This document shows, one piece after another, positions 1 to 10,734 of a DNA stretch of 13,445 nucleotides. Origin of the DNA: Emmonsiellopsis sp. PD_33 (lineage: Eukaryota > Ascomycota > Eurotiomycetes > Onygenales > Ajellomycetaceae); assembly GCA_032988165.1 (NCBI GenBank), contig JANTQF010000562.1:1-13445 (forward strand), read 5' to 3'. A program made the position numbers and the translations under genes. The notes beneath the pieces are model-generated. The model was not told where the DNA came from. It did no database searches and saw only the letters and a program-made list of their open reading frames with translations. Positions within the stretch are counted from its first letter, which is position 1; each line of letters opens with the position of its first letter.

Positions 1-963
1 TGATGACATCCCACCGCGGCGGTGTGCGTGGCAGCAGCGCGTGTGCCGACGGCCACCGCCCCGCGCTGATTGGCCGGCGCATAGAATACACGCGGCAATA
101 CCGTGGATTACCCGGCGGGCGGTCCCTCTTTTTTTCTTTCTTTCTTGGTGTTTGTTTGATTTTGGGAGATTGGGGGGGCAGGGGTATGGGAAGTACTTGA
201 TCCCCCCTTGCTGACCGTTTTGGTTATATCAAAATGTGGTGAGTTGGGTGCGTGCTGATTGTTGTGGCTGTAGTTGGATGGCCGATGGCGGGTGCGGGGG
301 CAATTGGTTGGATGGAGGGGGAAATGTGTATAAATATTTTAATGATTGGGTGTTTTTAGAATATATCTTGGGATGGGTTCTGATAATCCATAACCTTCTA
401 TGGCATTGAATATCAAAATTCGTAGCTCTTGCGCTGTGGAGTTGGGGTGCGGTGGAGGTCGCAAGTTAATAAAAAAAGCTTGGTGATATAAAAATTTAAA
501 TTCAACCACCACCAAATCACCGGAAATCAACATTTGGGGTGAACAAGGCACGTTATCGTCTAATCTGTTTACAATAGACACACTTTTTGGTTTCTTTTAA
601 GATTTTCAATTTAAGACTACCTAGGTAACTAAAGTCATTTAACAAATGTATGAGCACACCATTATGCTGCATTCTTCGCTGAACACCCGCCGAATATGTG
701 AAATTTCAAAAACATCAATTTCGTTTCGAACAACCACCACCGGCCTCCCACGAATGAATTTCCGCATTATTACCAGCAAATACACAGCAGTCTAGCACAT
801 TGGTTGATTAGAGGTCATCTCATTGCGTCTGGCCTAAGATCCGTGACCAAGAAAGGGTTTAGTTTGGGAGCACCAACCATGCAACAATAAGTCGAAAGAG
901 AAAAGTCGACAAAATAGACAAATTACCTGATATCTCATCAATCTCCCCGTCACAATTTTCCCA
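1..963. other. Non-coding left flank, 3' side of the polymerase gene
   Basis: I find no gene here that I can support. Positions 1-120 are GC-rich and include a reverse-orientation CCAAT pentamer at 69-73. A T/C-rich tract follows at about 124-147, of the kind common in fungal promoters and leaders. Positions 300-830 are AT-rich. Together these could belong to the promoter of a gene lying outside the window, but that is inference. An 80-codon minus-strand frame at 339-581 starts with GTG and resembles nothing I know. The part next to 963 should include the 3' untranslated region of the polymerase gene. I saw no tRNA, repeat array or inverted-repeat pair. Confidence 0.5.
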
Positions 964-3900
964 TCAAAATCCCAAATCCTCACCCACAAGCAGCTCCAAC
1001 TCATCCACAGCAGTCGGCCGTACGTCCTCTTCCATCTCCACAATCTCCTCGCACTGGTCTTCCTCCTCGTCGCCGGCCAGTTCAGGGAAATTGACTTGAT
1101 TGGTTGCTGAGTTGCTCTTAAACGAGTCATTGCTGGGTCCCCCAAGCTTGAGATCGTCGACATGATATACTGGAGCGGCGAAGGCCGGGCTGGGTGGGCC
1201 ATTGCTTGAAACGCCACCACTATCTTCTCCGGTATCCGAAATTTGTGTTGTGCTGCTGCCCCAACTATCGGATCCTACGTCAACTAGCCTGTCAATTTGA
1301 GTAGGGTTTGTGAAAACCGGCAGGTCGTCCACAAGATCGAGCAGCGAGTCCTCGTTTGGATCCACCAAACCGTTTGTCTCCGTAAGGCGGGCGGGGATTG
1401 TAGGAAAGATGAGATCATTTCCAAGGTCGGCTAACAGGTCCATTTCCGAGTCTCCGAAGAGATTTACAACTGTCCCGACAGGTTTCAGCCCATCGGCAGT
1501 TTCAATCGGGGGAGGTACGGTACTGGCAATGTTCTCAATCTTCCGACTAGGCGGAATAACCTCTGGAAGAGGAACAGCATTGTGACCTTCGCTTGAAATG
1601 CCGGGATACCGTCTTGCTATCTCACCCAGCACCGGATGCAGAACCCAGGGGAAGCTGATGAGGGGCAATCTTTTCTCCTGCTCCTGTACAGGGCTGTTAA
1701 AAGACTCAGCCATCGCAGCCTGCATTTGGTTGGAGGTAACCTTATACATGGCAACAGCAAGCGGCGCAACCAAGTCAAAGTCCTTACCCCCGACCTTGTC
1801 GTAACAGGCATTTCGGAACTTCTCCCGCAAGGAAGACGATATTTGTCCCAGTTCTTCGTGGAATTTGAAATCTTTGGTTAGTTTCGAATGGCTAAGAGCA
1901 AAAGTTGACCAAATCTCGAACTCGCTTTTGATCTCATGTTGAGCCATGAGCCGCCGCATGTCTGCATCGTATTGGGCTTTCAATTCGGTTGCAATATCCA
2001 CCCATTTGTCACTAGTTTCGTATTCCGAGTTGAGAATCCGTTTGTCAAACTGCAACGTCTGCTTTGGCCGGAAGTCCACCCGCTCCACGATGTCGTAGAG
2101 CTGACCAAGGATTTTGCGAGAGGTATAGGTTTTACTCCGCTTCTTCTCCATGAAGTGAGGCCATTTCCTCGGCTTCAAGTCTCGGGTCATATGCACCTCG
2201 ACTCCAGATTTGTTGTAATCTACAGCAGCTGAATGTAGTCCCGCGAGCTTAATGCATTTATCGTCTTCAATGCCCCTCTCCAAGTCGTCGGCTAAAGCTA
2301 GGTGTGCAGTGGCAATTTGTGGCAGACGGTCGTTTTTCATATAATTGACGTAGAATGTGATGATATCGTCAATCGTAACATCGCGATCGAGGACTTTAGG
2401 TTTGGCAGCTGTATGGTCCATTGGTTTCCGAAACCACATTTCGGGAATCAAATCTTGGTCCCAAATCACGATATAATCATCGCCATCTAAATCCCCTCCC
2501 GAGCACATGCTTGGCACATCTCTATCTCCTGTTTGAGGAAATACAACGACATCCTTGAGCTGATGAAGCGCAGGGACGTCCACTGCCTTCACTACCCGTA
2601 TATCTCCAGGGTGGAGGGAGGGGTTTCGGGCCACAATGCAAACACCCTCGATAACTTCGGGTTTGCTTTTGCCCGGGCGAGAAATTTGGACAAAGATTTC
2701 CGGAAGACATGCTACCCTCTGTTCCCGTGTTGCGTCCTTCCCAGGTTGGGAATCATGGTAGTAGCCCTTTAGAAGTCCCGTCTCGTCAATACAGCCAAGT
2801 AGATAAGCCCCTTTATCAATGGCAATCTTCGCTTTCTCTTTCAGGTACTGTATCTGCCATGCACGCCACAACTCAAGAAGGGAGGCAACAAACGGCTCCT
2901 GTGAATCTTGAAAGCCGTCGACTACCATATCCGCAAGGGCCAGTGTCATCTGATTGGGATCAACATAAGTCTGTAGCAGGTGAATCGCCTGTTCCCCGTT
3001 TGTCATGGCTAGGTCCAACTTAACCAACATTGTGCGGAGCTTCTCAATAAAAACTTCGTCGGGCACCCCGAGGGCAGACAAGACTGGGATAAGTTGGCGA
3101 TTAAGTGTTGCCCAACAGAACTGGGAATATTTGATGATCTCAAGTCCGTTGTGTTCTGCTTCAAACTTGTGTTGACTCTTTCGTATATGGACCTCACGAT
3201 GCCGGGCTTCTGGGGACACCATGAGAATGCCCTTGCGGCCACCAAGGCGGAACTGGAAAACCGACGGCGGCTGCTCTGGAGGGACTGGGATGTTAAATTC
3301 GTTCACAATCATCTGTGCCAAAAACTTCGATATCCGACCGACGCCGTCTGAAAATGTGTATCCGTTCCGTTCGATGTCGTCAATTTCATGAACTTGTACT
3401 GTACACCCACGGACCGCGCGGGTCGTAGAGAAACATTGCCCCAGGCGCGCTGCGTGCTTCGCAACACTTCTGATGTCGCTAAAGTTCCCCATCCAAGCAC
3501 GAATATTGGAAGCTGTAAGGTGTGGCAGACTCGCAAAAAAGTACGCACCGTTTTCGCGGAACTGGGAGTTTCCAAACGCGAGGAACTCGTAGTGGCGATC
3601 TCCGATGGTAATCCCGTTTCGAAGGGTCCGTCCCACTCGGGTAAACACTTCACTCGTGCATAGATTATTGGTGGCATATATTTTGCCCAAGTATTTTTCA
3701 TCCGTAAATCGAACGCGGAGAAATCGGTCGGCGTATACAGGGTAGTGACGGATAACCCGATTCGACATGTCAACGGAGGGGGTATTGTAGTAAATTGTCG
3801 AAGGAGTAACTTGGGCGGATCTCATATAGCAACAGTGTTTAGGAATCCGTGCATTTGTCGCTCCCTGGGGAGAGGGTATGTCGAATATCTTCATAGGATC

Positions 3901-5345
3901 AGGGTAGACCGTTTTGTTGGTGGCAACATGTTCAAGGAGGGCCTTTACTTTCTCTTCGCCCAACGAGGCCAATCGACAGACGAATTCCTCGCCTAGTGTA
4001 TACTCGTTCAAGTACCGATGGGAGATACAGACTTCCAGCTGGTACCGAACGGGGAAAGGCAAGGTGTTATTCTTGTCCTCCAAGAAATCCCAAACTGTCG
4101 GTTTGGGTGGAAGATTTTCGGTGGCTGCGAAGTCATCAACTTCCCGAAGCTCAACATTGAAGTCCTTGAAGATATTGCGGAGAGTGGCGAGAGTTTGGGT
4201 GACTACATTGGTCTCAGCGAGCGTGAGTTGGAATGTTGTCCAACGTCCTAAATAAAAGTTAGTGGCATAAACGTAATATAGTCATATAGCGGCCACCTAC
4301 CGAAATTGATATAGGAATTCTTTCTGTGCAGATTAACCGCTACAAGTTTGAGGCTATCAGGGAATTGGGCTATATCAGTTTGACGAAACCATGTGTCATT
4401 CGAATTCCAAGCATTCTCGCTCTCAGGAAACATTGTTTTCGCTGATCTACCAGCGCTCGCCAAGTTATCGAGCTTTCGATGGCATATGGCGGGCGAATCC
4501 AGCGGAATCACCCAGGAAACCTTCCCGTCCTGTTTGACCTGCCTAATGTTTGATATCTGGAGAAATGGGATTCGGAAGCGGAACTGGTGCGAACTCCCTT
4601 TGGGCTTATTTCTGCTCAAATCGAGCTTCGTAACGTAGAGAAACACCTCCACTTCACGATGGGCAACGTCAACAACCAGGCGGATAGGACCAGAGTCCTT
4701 ACCCACAACGGAGTGGAGTGAAAGGAATGAATTTTCCCCCGTCAACGAACCAAACTTGACGGAAGAGGCATGCAGCTCCTAAACAAAATCAGTATAAATA
4801 AGACGATCACGAGGGCCTTTCTCCACATACAACTTTCGGAGGATAGATCATCTCAGGTCGAACAGGACTAGGGACTCCCGAGTCAGGTCTGTGAGGATTG
4901 ACAGTGAGTTTCAAAGGGACAGATTGGCCAGATTCCGGATTCAAATGGTACGGCTCGAGCCAAAAGGCGTGTTTCGGGGGGGGTCTGAACAGGTCAATAA
5001 GGTTTCCCAGAGAGGAGCATATATCCATGAAACGTACCTATAGCAAATCTTGCCCTTCCCCTCCCGCTGGCCCCTGCCATTCTCGAAAATCTCGATATAA
5101 TCAACATCCCCGTGTTGAGCAAAAGACGCCCAGAGGGTAAAAGTGGTGATATCTTTTGGCAGACCGTGGATAGTGAGCGAGAGAGAGTCCCACAGCACCC
5201 ACTCGCCGTTGATATGGTCCTGTGCCATGGGCTTGATCGGGATTCTACCAAAGCCTATCCTGGGTCCCATCGCAGCAGGGGGTCTGGTACGACCGGGGCG
5301 ATGGTCGCGTCCACGCCCGGAGCGCAGTGGGGATCTGGCTGGCAT
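964..5345 (-). CDS. Cellular RNA-dependent RNA polymerase (QDE-1/SAD-1 family)
   Basis: Predicted RNA-silencing polymerase that copies single-stranded RNA into double-stranded RNA for Dicer, as in quelling or meiotic silencing. I read four exons: 5345-5038, 4984-4831, 4778-4301 and 4247-964. The introns are 53, 52 and 53 nt with donors GTACGT, GTATGT and GTAGGT; all joins keep frame and give about 1407 residues. Residues 1-45 are Arg/Gly/Pro-rich and about 56-115 resemble an RRM. The family core carries FSDGVGRIS near residue 612, FRLGGRKG near 645 and catalytic DLDGD at about 899-903, the metal-binding motif of the double-psi beta-barrel. From about residue 1226 to the end the protein is acidic and low in complexity. 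The start at 5345 has a good context (CACCATGCC), but an upstream frame can be spliced on (see 5540-6158). This is a cellular enzyme, not a viral one. I cannot decide which fungal paralogue it is. Confidence 0.93.
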
Positions 5346-5355
5346 GGTGAAGGGG

Positions 5356-5543
5356 CTTGACACGGGGGTGAAAGTTAGAGAAAGGGGGGCTTGAGATGCG
5401 GGAAAGGCCGAGAGAGCGTGTCTTTGAGAGCAAAATGAAGTCGGGGAGGGGGAAAGAGTGAGGGAAGCCAAGTGAATTGAGTTGTCACCGGAGAGAGAGA
5501 AGCTGAGATGGACTGAGGGCAGGACGAGGGGATTCACACTCAC
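5356..5543 (-). other. Pyrimidine-rich spacer, possible 188-nt intron joining the upstream frame to the polymerase
   Basis: On the minus strand this stretch starts with a consensus donor (AAG|GTGAGT at 5544/5543). It contains a CTAAC branch-like site at 5374-5378 and ends in TCAAG at 5356, about 18 nt downstream of that site. Removing it joins the upstream His/Gln-rich frame to the polymerase in frame: a split AG|C serine codon, then three codons before the 5345 ATG. It is also strongly C/T-rich, as fungal core promoters and leaders are. It may therefore be a coding intron, an intron in the 5' untranslated region, or simply the polymerase promoter. Confidence 0.5.
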
Positions 5544-6158
5544 CTTGACCATGACGGATCCAAGCCAGCTACAGGGCGAGGCGGGAGAGGATGGAACTGA
5601 GCCCGAGGCTGCTGTTGCTGCTGCTGGTGATGGTGATATCGACGAGGATGATGTTGATACTGATACTGAGGCTGGTGTGCGTGTGCGTGTTGGTGTGTTA
5701 TGCTATACTGCTCCTGTTGCCGTGCAGCAGACTGGACAGCATCCAGCAAGCCGTCGCCCATCGCAACACTCCGAGGCACAGACTCGTCCGCCGCAGCTGG
5801 CTGGATATGGGCGTGTATGGGCACCAGATGATGCGGACGGCGAGACGACGACGACGACGAGGGATCCCCTCTCTGCGTCCTCGGCCTGGCCAGCATCTTG
5901 TCGCGCGCGGCTTCCTCTCGCATGCGGGCGTTGCGAGGGTCTCCGCGTCCACGGCTCCTTCTGGGCCGTTTGGGCTTGGGGGCGTGGTTGGGGGCTGGTG
6001 GTGCATGCTGAGTGGGAGAGAGAGTGGTTAGCAGGGGGTGATGCTGGGGTGAGGCTGAGGCTGGCAGACGCTGTTTGACTCTGCTGCAGGAACCCGCTGT
6101 CTGAGATGCAAGATAGAGAGAGAGAGACAGAGACAGTACTCACTCTGACGGCTTCCAT
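5540..6158 (-). CDS. Basic His/Gln-rich protein, or spliced N-terminus of the polymerase
   Basis: I do not recognise this protein. Exon 1 (6158-6144) has five codons, MEAVR, and ends in AGA|GTGAGT. A 136-nt intron (6143-6008) follows, with CTAAC at 6027-6031 and acceptor CTCAG. Exon 2 opens at 6007 and stays open to a TGA at 5540-5542, giving 160 residues. Residues about 14-60 are Arg/Lys-rich (KPKRPRRSRGRG), then come a Ser run and a central segment (GDGLLDAVQSAARQQEQYS). A tail with HAHAHQPQYQYQ and HHHQQQQQQ tracts ends in LDPSWSR. The start context is reasonable (A at -3, G at +4). The terminal TGA sits inside a perfect splice donor, so splicing could extend the frame into the polymerase as 163 extra residues. 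Other frames are also open in this GC-rich DNA, so openness alone is weak evidence. The two in-frame splice joins are the main support. Confidence 0.55.
5595..5700. repeat. Low-complexity CAG/CAC-type tract
   Basis: Imperfect trinucleotide repeats at about 5605-5640 encode the poly-His/poly-Gln run on the minus strand. A GTGTGCGTGTGCGTG stretch at about 5670-5697 encodes alternating His-Ala. A separate CGA-type run at 5844-5860 encodes six serines. Such tracts vary in length between strains. Confidence 0.7.
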
Positions 6159-7005
6159 CCTGTCTGCTATTTATCTATTTATTTGCCTCTTTTCCTTCGC
6201 TCCCGCTTGGTCCAAACACACTCAGTCAGTCAGTCCGATGGCTAACCAACAAGATACGCCCGCCCGGAACAGAAATCAAATCACAGCAGAAGTAAAGCAG
6301 CAACGCGAATCGAAACAGAAAAAATAACAAAAACTGCTAGGGATGGACATATATCTGCAGCCATCCAAGTCGCCCGTGCATCTCGCGGATCCTGCCAGCC
6401 ATCGATAACACCCTCTCTACAGCCAGAGCCGTACACAAACCACCTTGCAACAGGCAGAATCCGCAAAAAAGAAGAAAAAGTCGACGCAATCGGTCGCGGC
6501 ATATTACCGCGCACGGTTATCTCCTCCGCCCTCCCAAGATTTAGAGAAATCAGAAGGTGGGTGGAGTGGGAAGCGCAAACTTCCCACGGGTTTGACAGGG
6601 CAAACAAAACAGCCCCGTTTGAACGAGCCGCTGCTGCTATGCGATACTACAAACCTGCCAAAGAAAATCAATATTAAAAAAAGAGACAAGTCTATTTTCC
6701 CTGAAAACAGTGGTTTGGCTCTTTGATGGGGCCGGAATATCGTAAGTTGGTATGGTGGTAACCCCCACCAGACAATGGAATTTCACTGCGAGGGCGAAAC
6801 AACGAAAAAAACACTCCAGACTGAAAGAAAAGTATATTGCGCGGAACACCAACGCCCCGAACCCGGTTTCAAGGGCGTGATACAGCCCGTAGAAATAGAT
6901 ACGAGGGAAGTTGAAAGAGAGAACAAAAAAAGGACGGCATCCTCGTCAAACAAATTACAAGTTTCAAAGACAAACCGAGAGCATTTGTCGAATCCAACTG
7001 CTCCT
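6159..7005. promoter_or_regulatory. Intergenic region, promoter side of the polymerase/His-Gln frame
   Basis: Between the start of the minus-strand frame at 6158 and the stop of the coiled-coil gene at 7006 I find no gene I can support. It must hold the promoter and leader for the frame that begins at 6158 and the 3' untranslated region of the coiled-coil gene. The minus-strand sequence just before 6158 is A/T-rich (AAATAAATAGATAAATAG). Tandem TCAG units occur at about 6223-6235. Plus-strand frames at 6106-6327, 6445-6726 and 6775-7110 are Lys/Gln/Ser-rich translations with no recognisable domain, so I left them out. No specific transcription-factor site stands out. Confidence 0.45.
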
Positions 7006-10000
7006 TCACATTACGTCAGTACTCGTAAATATATTCTCGTCCGTGAAATCAAGTTTGGAAAACCCATCTGCGTCCTCCATATCCATCATCATGGTAGGTT
7101 GAGTAGCTAGAAATGTCTCTGGGCTTTGAGCTGTCTCTGGCGCCCGCGAATTGCATTTAGACTGGCGGGGAGTAAAACTATTCGCCCCCGTTTCCGACAA
7201 TGGCTGTCGCCTATCGGTCTTGACCGTGCGGGTGCTTTTCGGTCTCCTAATAGTATCGGAATTGCCACGAGCGTCAGGCGGGGGAGTGCGGGGAATTTTT
7301 GAGTTCCGGGGACGCTTCGGACTCGGCCTCTTCCTGTTCGAGGTTGGCGAATAAAAAGTGTCACCCACCGTAAGCTTCGTGTCGGTATCCTCGTCGCTCT
7401 CAAAATAGTCTTGGGTGGGTTCTTCTGGTTGTTGTTGTTGTTGTTTCCGCGACGACTTGGGGGCAGCGGTGGCTTCGGGAGAGGGACGACCCGCATTAAA
7501 TACTGCCATCAAACGATTGCTGTATTCTTGGACCTTGGCGAACTCTCGGGCTTGGGAATCTCGTTCCTTTTTTAGAGTTTCCAGCTAGATTGGGCTTCCG
7601 TCAACACTACTCACCCAAGATGTATGTATATACAAGAGGATTCCCATACCTGGAGCTGCAAGTCTTTGACTCGCTCATCTTTCGATCGTATGGCCTGCGC
7701 TGCTTTCGATTTCGCCGTCTGAAGCGACTGTTGTAATTTGCGGTTTTCTTCTTTGTGGATGTTTATCGTTCGATTCATCTTTTATCAAAACAAGGTTAGG
7801 AGCAAGTTCACCTCTGGTCACTGGAATCCCTACCTCCGACTCCAATCCGGACATATCTAATCCATATCTTTCATTTAGCGCTGCGACGTCCCTCTTGTAT
7901 GATTCCTCTTTGACCTGTGCTTCGTGTTTTAAGGAGTTAATCTCATCCAGCTTCAGATCAAGCTAAGTCGATATATTAGTCGCGGATCTCGAAGTTAACT
8001 AAATAGCAAATATTCCATACCTGGCTCTGGATATTATCCACGGAGGAACGTAGCATTTCATTCTCTGTACGTGTTGTATCTAGCTCCGACACGGTTCGAT
8101 CATATGTATCACTGTTTGTTTTCAGTCGTTGAGTCAACGAATCAACCTCATACTGGAGGGACGAGGAATGCTCGCGCATTTCTATCTCTCTTTGACAGTA
8201 CTCATGAACAGTAGTTTCAAGTTCATTGAGTTTTGTCGTAATCTGTTCGATTTGTTCCCGTTGCTCCTCGATGGTGTCATCTTTTGCCGTAATAATGGCC
8301 ATGTACTTGAGCTCAATATATTGCGCCTTATCTTCCGCAGTTTTGACGCTTTCTTTGCTGTTTTGTGTAACACTTCGCAGTTTATCCAGGGCGGATTGCA
8401 GTTGGGACGCCAAGTCATCCACACGAGCCTCCGAAGCTTCCAACCGTTCCTGGATCTCGCTGTTATCTGCTCGAGCATCTGCTAGCGATTTCTCGGCCTC
8501 GTTCGCTCGCATTCGTTCCTTGTCCAACTTTTGCTCACAAGCTTCATGCTCCGTGGTTATCTTTTCTAGACGGGCAGTGACAGCACGAAGCGGCTCTTCA
8601 ACATTTTCACAGCGAAATTCAAAATCTTTGCAAATATTACTGAGTTGCTCGATAACCAATTGGTGAGATTGCTGTGCATTGTGGGTGAGGGCTTGCGCAA
8701 GTTTGGATCTCCAATTTTGGCTTGGATTCGAAACGTGCTTGTGCAGTGTCGGAGCCAGAATTGAGCTATGAGGTCGCATGTCCGCCCTATTTGGAGAAGA
8801 AATAGTCGGCCTAGTCTCGTGACAGAAACTGAGAACCTTCATCAATGCTCCCACAAAACTGGAAACTCTCTCCGATGACACCTCTGTTGCCGTATTTTCC
8901 TGGTGCGTTGTAAGAAGTTCGAGAACAAGCGTAGCGAAGTCTGTATATAACTGTTGATTTGTTTGCGACAAGGCACCGTGACAAGGGGCATCATGGGCAT
9001 GTTCGCAGCCCTGGTGGTGTCTATGATCTTCAGCAAAAAGAGGAAGTTTCCACCATTCATCAGTATTAGGGATTGAGAGACTGGCAGCAATCATAGATCT
9101 GGCGTGTTGCGAGGTTCTTGCAGCACACAGAACACCGGATAAAATAGACCCAGCTGCAAGAGTCATTGAGCATGCATGCATATTGCCAATGCTATTTTGG
9201 ATTTTTCCAAATATAATTGGGGTTAGTAGACCTAAAATGGTGGATATCTGCTCCTGGTTGAACCGTTGCTAGAATCCGATTAATTCATGTACACGACACA
9301 ACGGGAGCAGCAAGACTTACTGTTGTTTTGTCCACCAAATACGAAAGCAGATCACTTGATATCTGATATAAGCTGTCTCTCCCATCCGCAGACACCAGTT
9401 TCGCATGAGCCAGCTGTACAATTTCATTTGGCAGCATCTCCGGGGGCAGCAACGAAGATAGGAAAACGAGTCCCTGCCGAGAAAAAAAAAACCTGTAAGC
9501 CTGATAGAATATTCAACAAGAATGTGCCCTTACCATCATCTGAATCTGGTTGTTTGTCCCGGGCTTAAGAATCTTTTCGCATAATTTCACGACTTTTGGC
9601 TTGTTGTTGCGGATCCATTCGTTCTTCTGGACAACATCTATAGAATCGCAGACTTCCTTTGCGAGTTCCAAGCATTCAATCGAGTCTGCAACGGAGAGGT
9701 GGGTATTTCCAGAGCATGAGAGAATGGCCCTCAGAACTATGAGATCTAAGGTTTTCATGCCCCGAGTGGCATCGAAAAAATGACAAATGGACTGAAACCA
9801 TGGCGGCTGGCCTGGAGGGAGTACACATCTCATTGAAGTGACGCGGGCAAACATCGCAAAGCAGAGCAGACTCCCGACATGATCGTTCATATTACGTAGG
9901 ATCTTGGTGGCTTGGGTCTGAAAATTCGTCATCGTTTCCTCGGGAAGAATCTCCAGTAGATTGGCACATATCCCTTTCATGACCGAGTAAAGCGGACGAA

Positions 10001-10734
10001 CTGTCTCGACGCATGGGTTTTGTACCATCCTGGCAATCAGCTTCAAGACGAAAGCTGGCAGTCGAGCTGGGAGAGCAAATGAATTGGGAAGCGGGTGTGA
10101 TAGTATTTTCACACATATTTCCAAGCACTAGACAATATCAACCCCATAATCCTGCATAAAGAGAAATCTTAGGGAGAGAATTAGAAGTTAATAACCTTGT
10201 CCGATTTGAAACTGTTACTGGCATTCTGTCCGTCCGCAACAGCTCCCTCCAGCAGCTCGTCCAGTATCGTGGGGAGCAGTTGCAAGACGGAATCGCGAAA
10301 AGCCTCGATGGAGACTTGGTATTGTTAACAAGTCAGGATACACGGTTCGGCTGCTTGTGATATAGAATATCGCACCTAGTGAACTGAGTATATCCAGAGT
10401 GTACGGCCATGGCTTGATACTATCCAGTACAATCGACGCCAGAGTATCTATCTGACAGGGCCTGAAGGCCGCCCAAGTCCGAAGTGTTGCAGCTGTGCAG
10501 CTCTCATGACGGAGGATATCATGGAGGCCCTGTAGACAAGACGAGGTCTCAATCAGCTATGTCTTCAATCTTGCCTTGGTTCCCCCCGAAAAATCCCCAT
10601 GTTCCGTGCTTCTCCAGGAGATGTCGTCCACGGCGGGGTGTTTGTTATGGTTATATGTCACGCACCTTGAGCGAGACCAGGTAGGGGGCAGAAACAATCC
10701 GATCAACCTCGAGGGATAATTTTTCCGGCGCCAT
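7006..10734 (-). CDS. Large coiled-coil protein of unknown function, nine exons
   Basis: I do not recognise the family. My splicing is 10734-10666, 10529-10376, 10314-10196, 10127-9534, 9473-9321, 9268-8021, 7962-7834, 7778-7650 and 7584-7006. The eight introns measure 52 to 136 nt. All joins keep frame and give 1057 residues. Residues 1 to about 580 are mostly helical in character, with hydrophobic repeats suggesting a helical-repeat fold. A His/Cys cluster lies at about 445-460 (HRHHQGCEHAHDAPCH). Residues about 585-905 form a long Glu/Lys/Gln coiled coil. The C-terminus has QQQQQ at about 913-917, an acidic patch, a likely bipartite nuclear signal (NRKRPSPKRPRNSK, about 948-961) and several SP/TP sites. 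It is likely an oligomeric, scaffold-like nuclear protein; that is inference. An in-frame ATG at 10752 would add six residues. The intron at 10195-10128 has a weak donor (GTTATT), the least certain join. Confidence 0.8.

Noticed and set aside
339..581. 80-codon minus-strand frame in the left flank
   Set aside because: It begins with GTG rather than ATG, lies in AT-rich DNA and shows no recognisable domain.
2476..2493. Possible viral polymerase or endogenous virus
   Set aside because: The DLDGD motif and flanking SGGDLDGDDY belong to the cellular silencing polymerase family, within an intron-containing fungal gene.
5482..6078. Long plus-strand frames antisense to the His/Gln-rich exon (also 5591-6031)
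   Set aside because: They are products of GC-rich repeat DNA that leaves several frames open. They show no domain and have weaker support than the minus-strand model with consensus introns.
5703..6158. Unspliced 151-codon reading from the 6158 ATG
   Set aside because: After MEAVR it reads straight through a well-formed intron into Ser/Leu-rich and then Cys-rich translation of poor quality. The spliced reading is better.
6775..7110. 111-codon plus-strand frame overlapping the 3' end of the coiled-coil gene
   Set aside because: Low-complexity Lys/Glu/Arg composition with no known domain, in the expected 3' untranslated region of the opposite gene.
8226..8666. Ser/Leu-rich plus-strand frame opposite the coiled-coil exon
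   Set aside because: Antisense of a Glu/Lys/Ala-rich coiled coil typically yields Ser/Leu/Phe-rich frames; this is a shadow.
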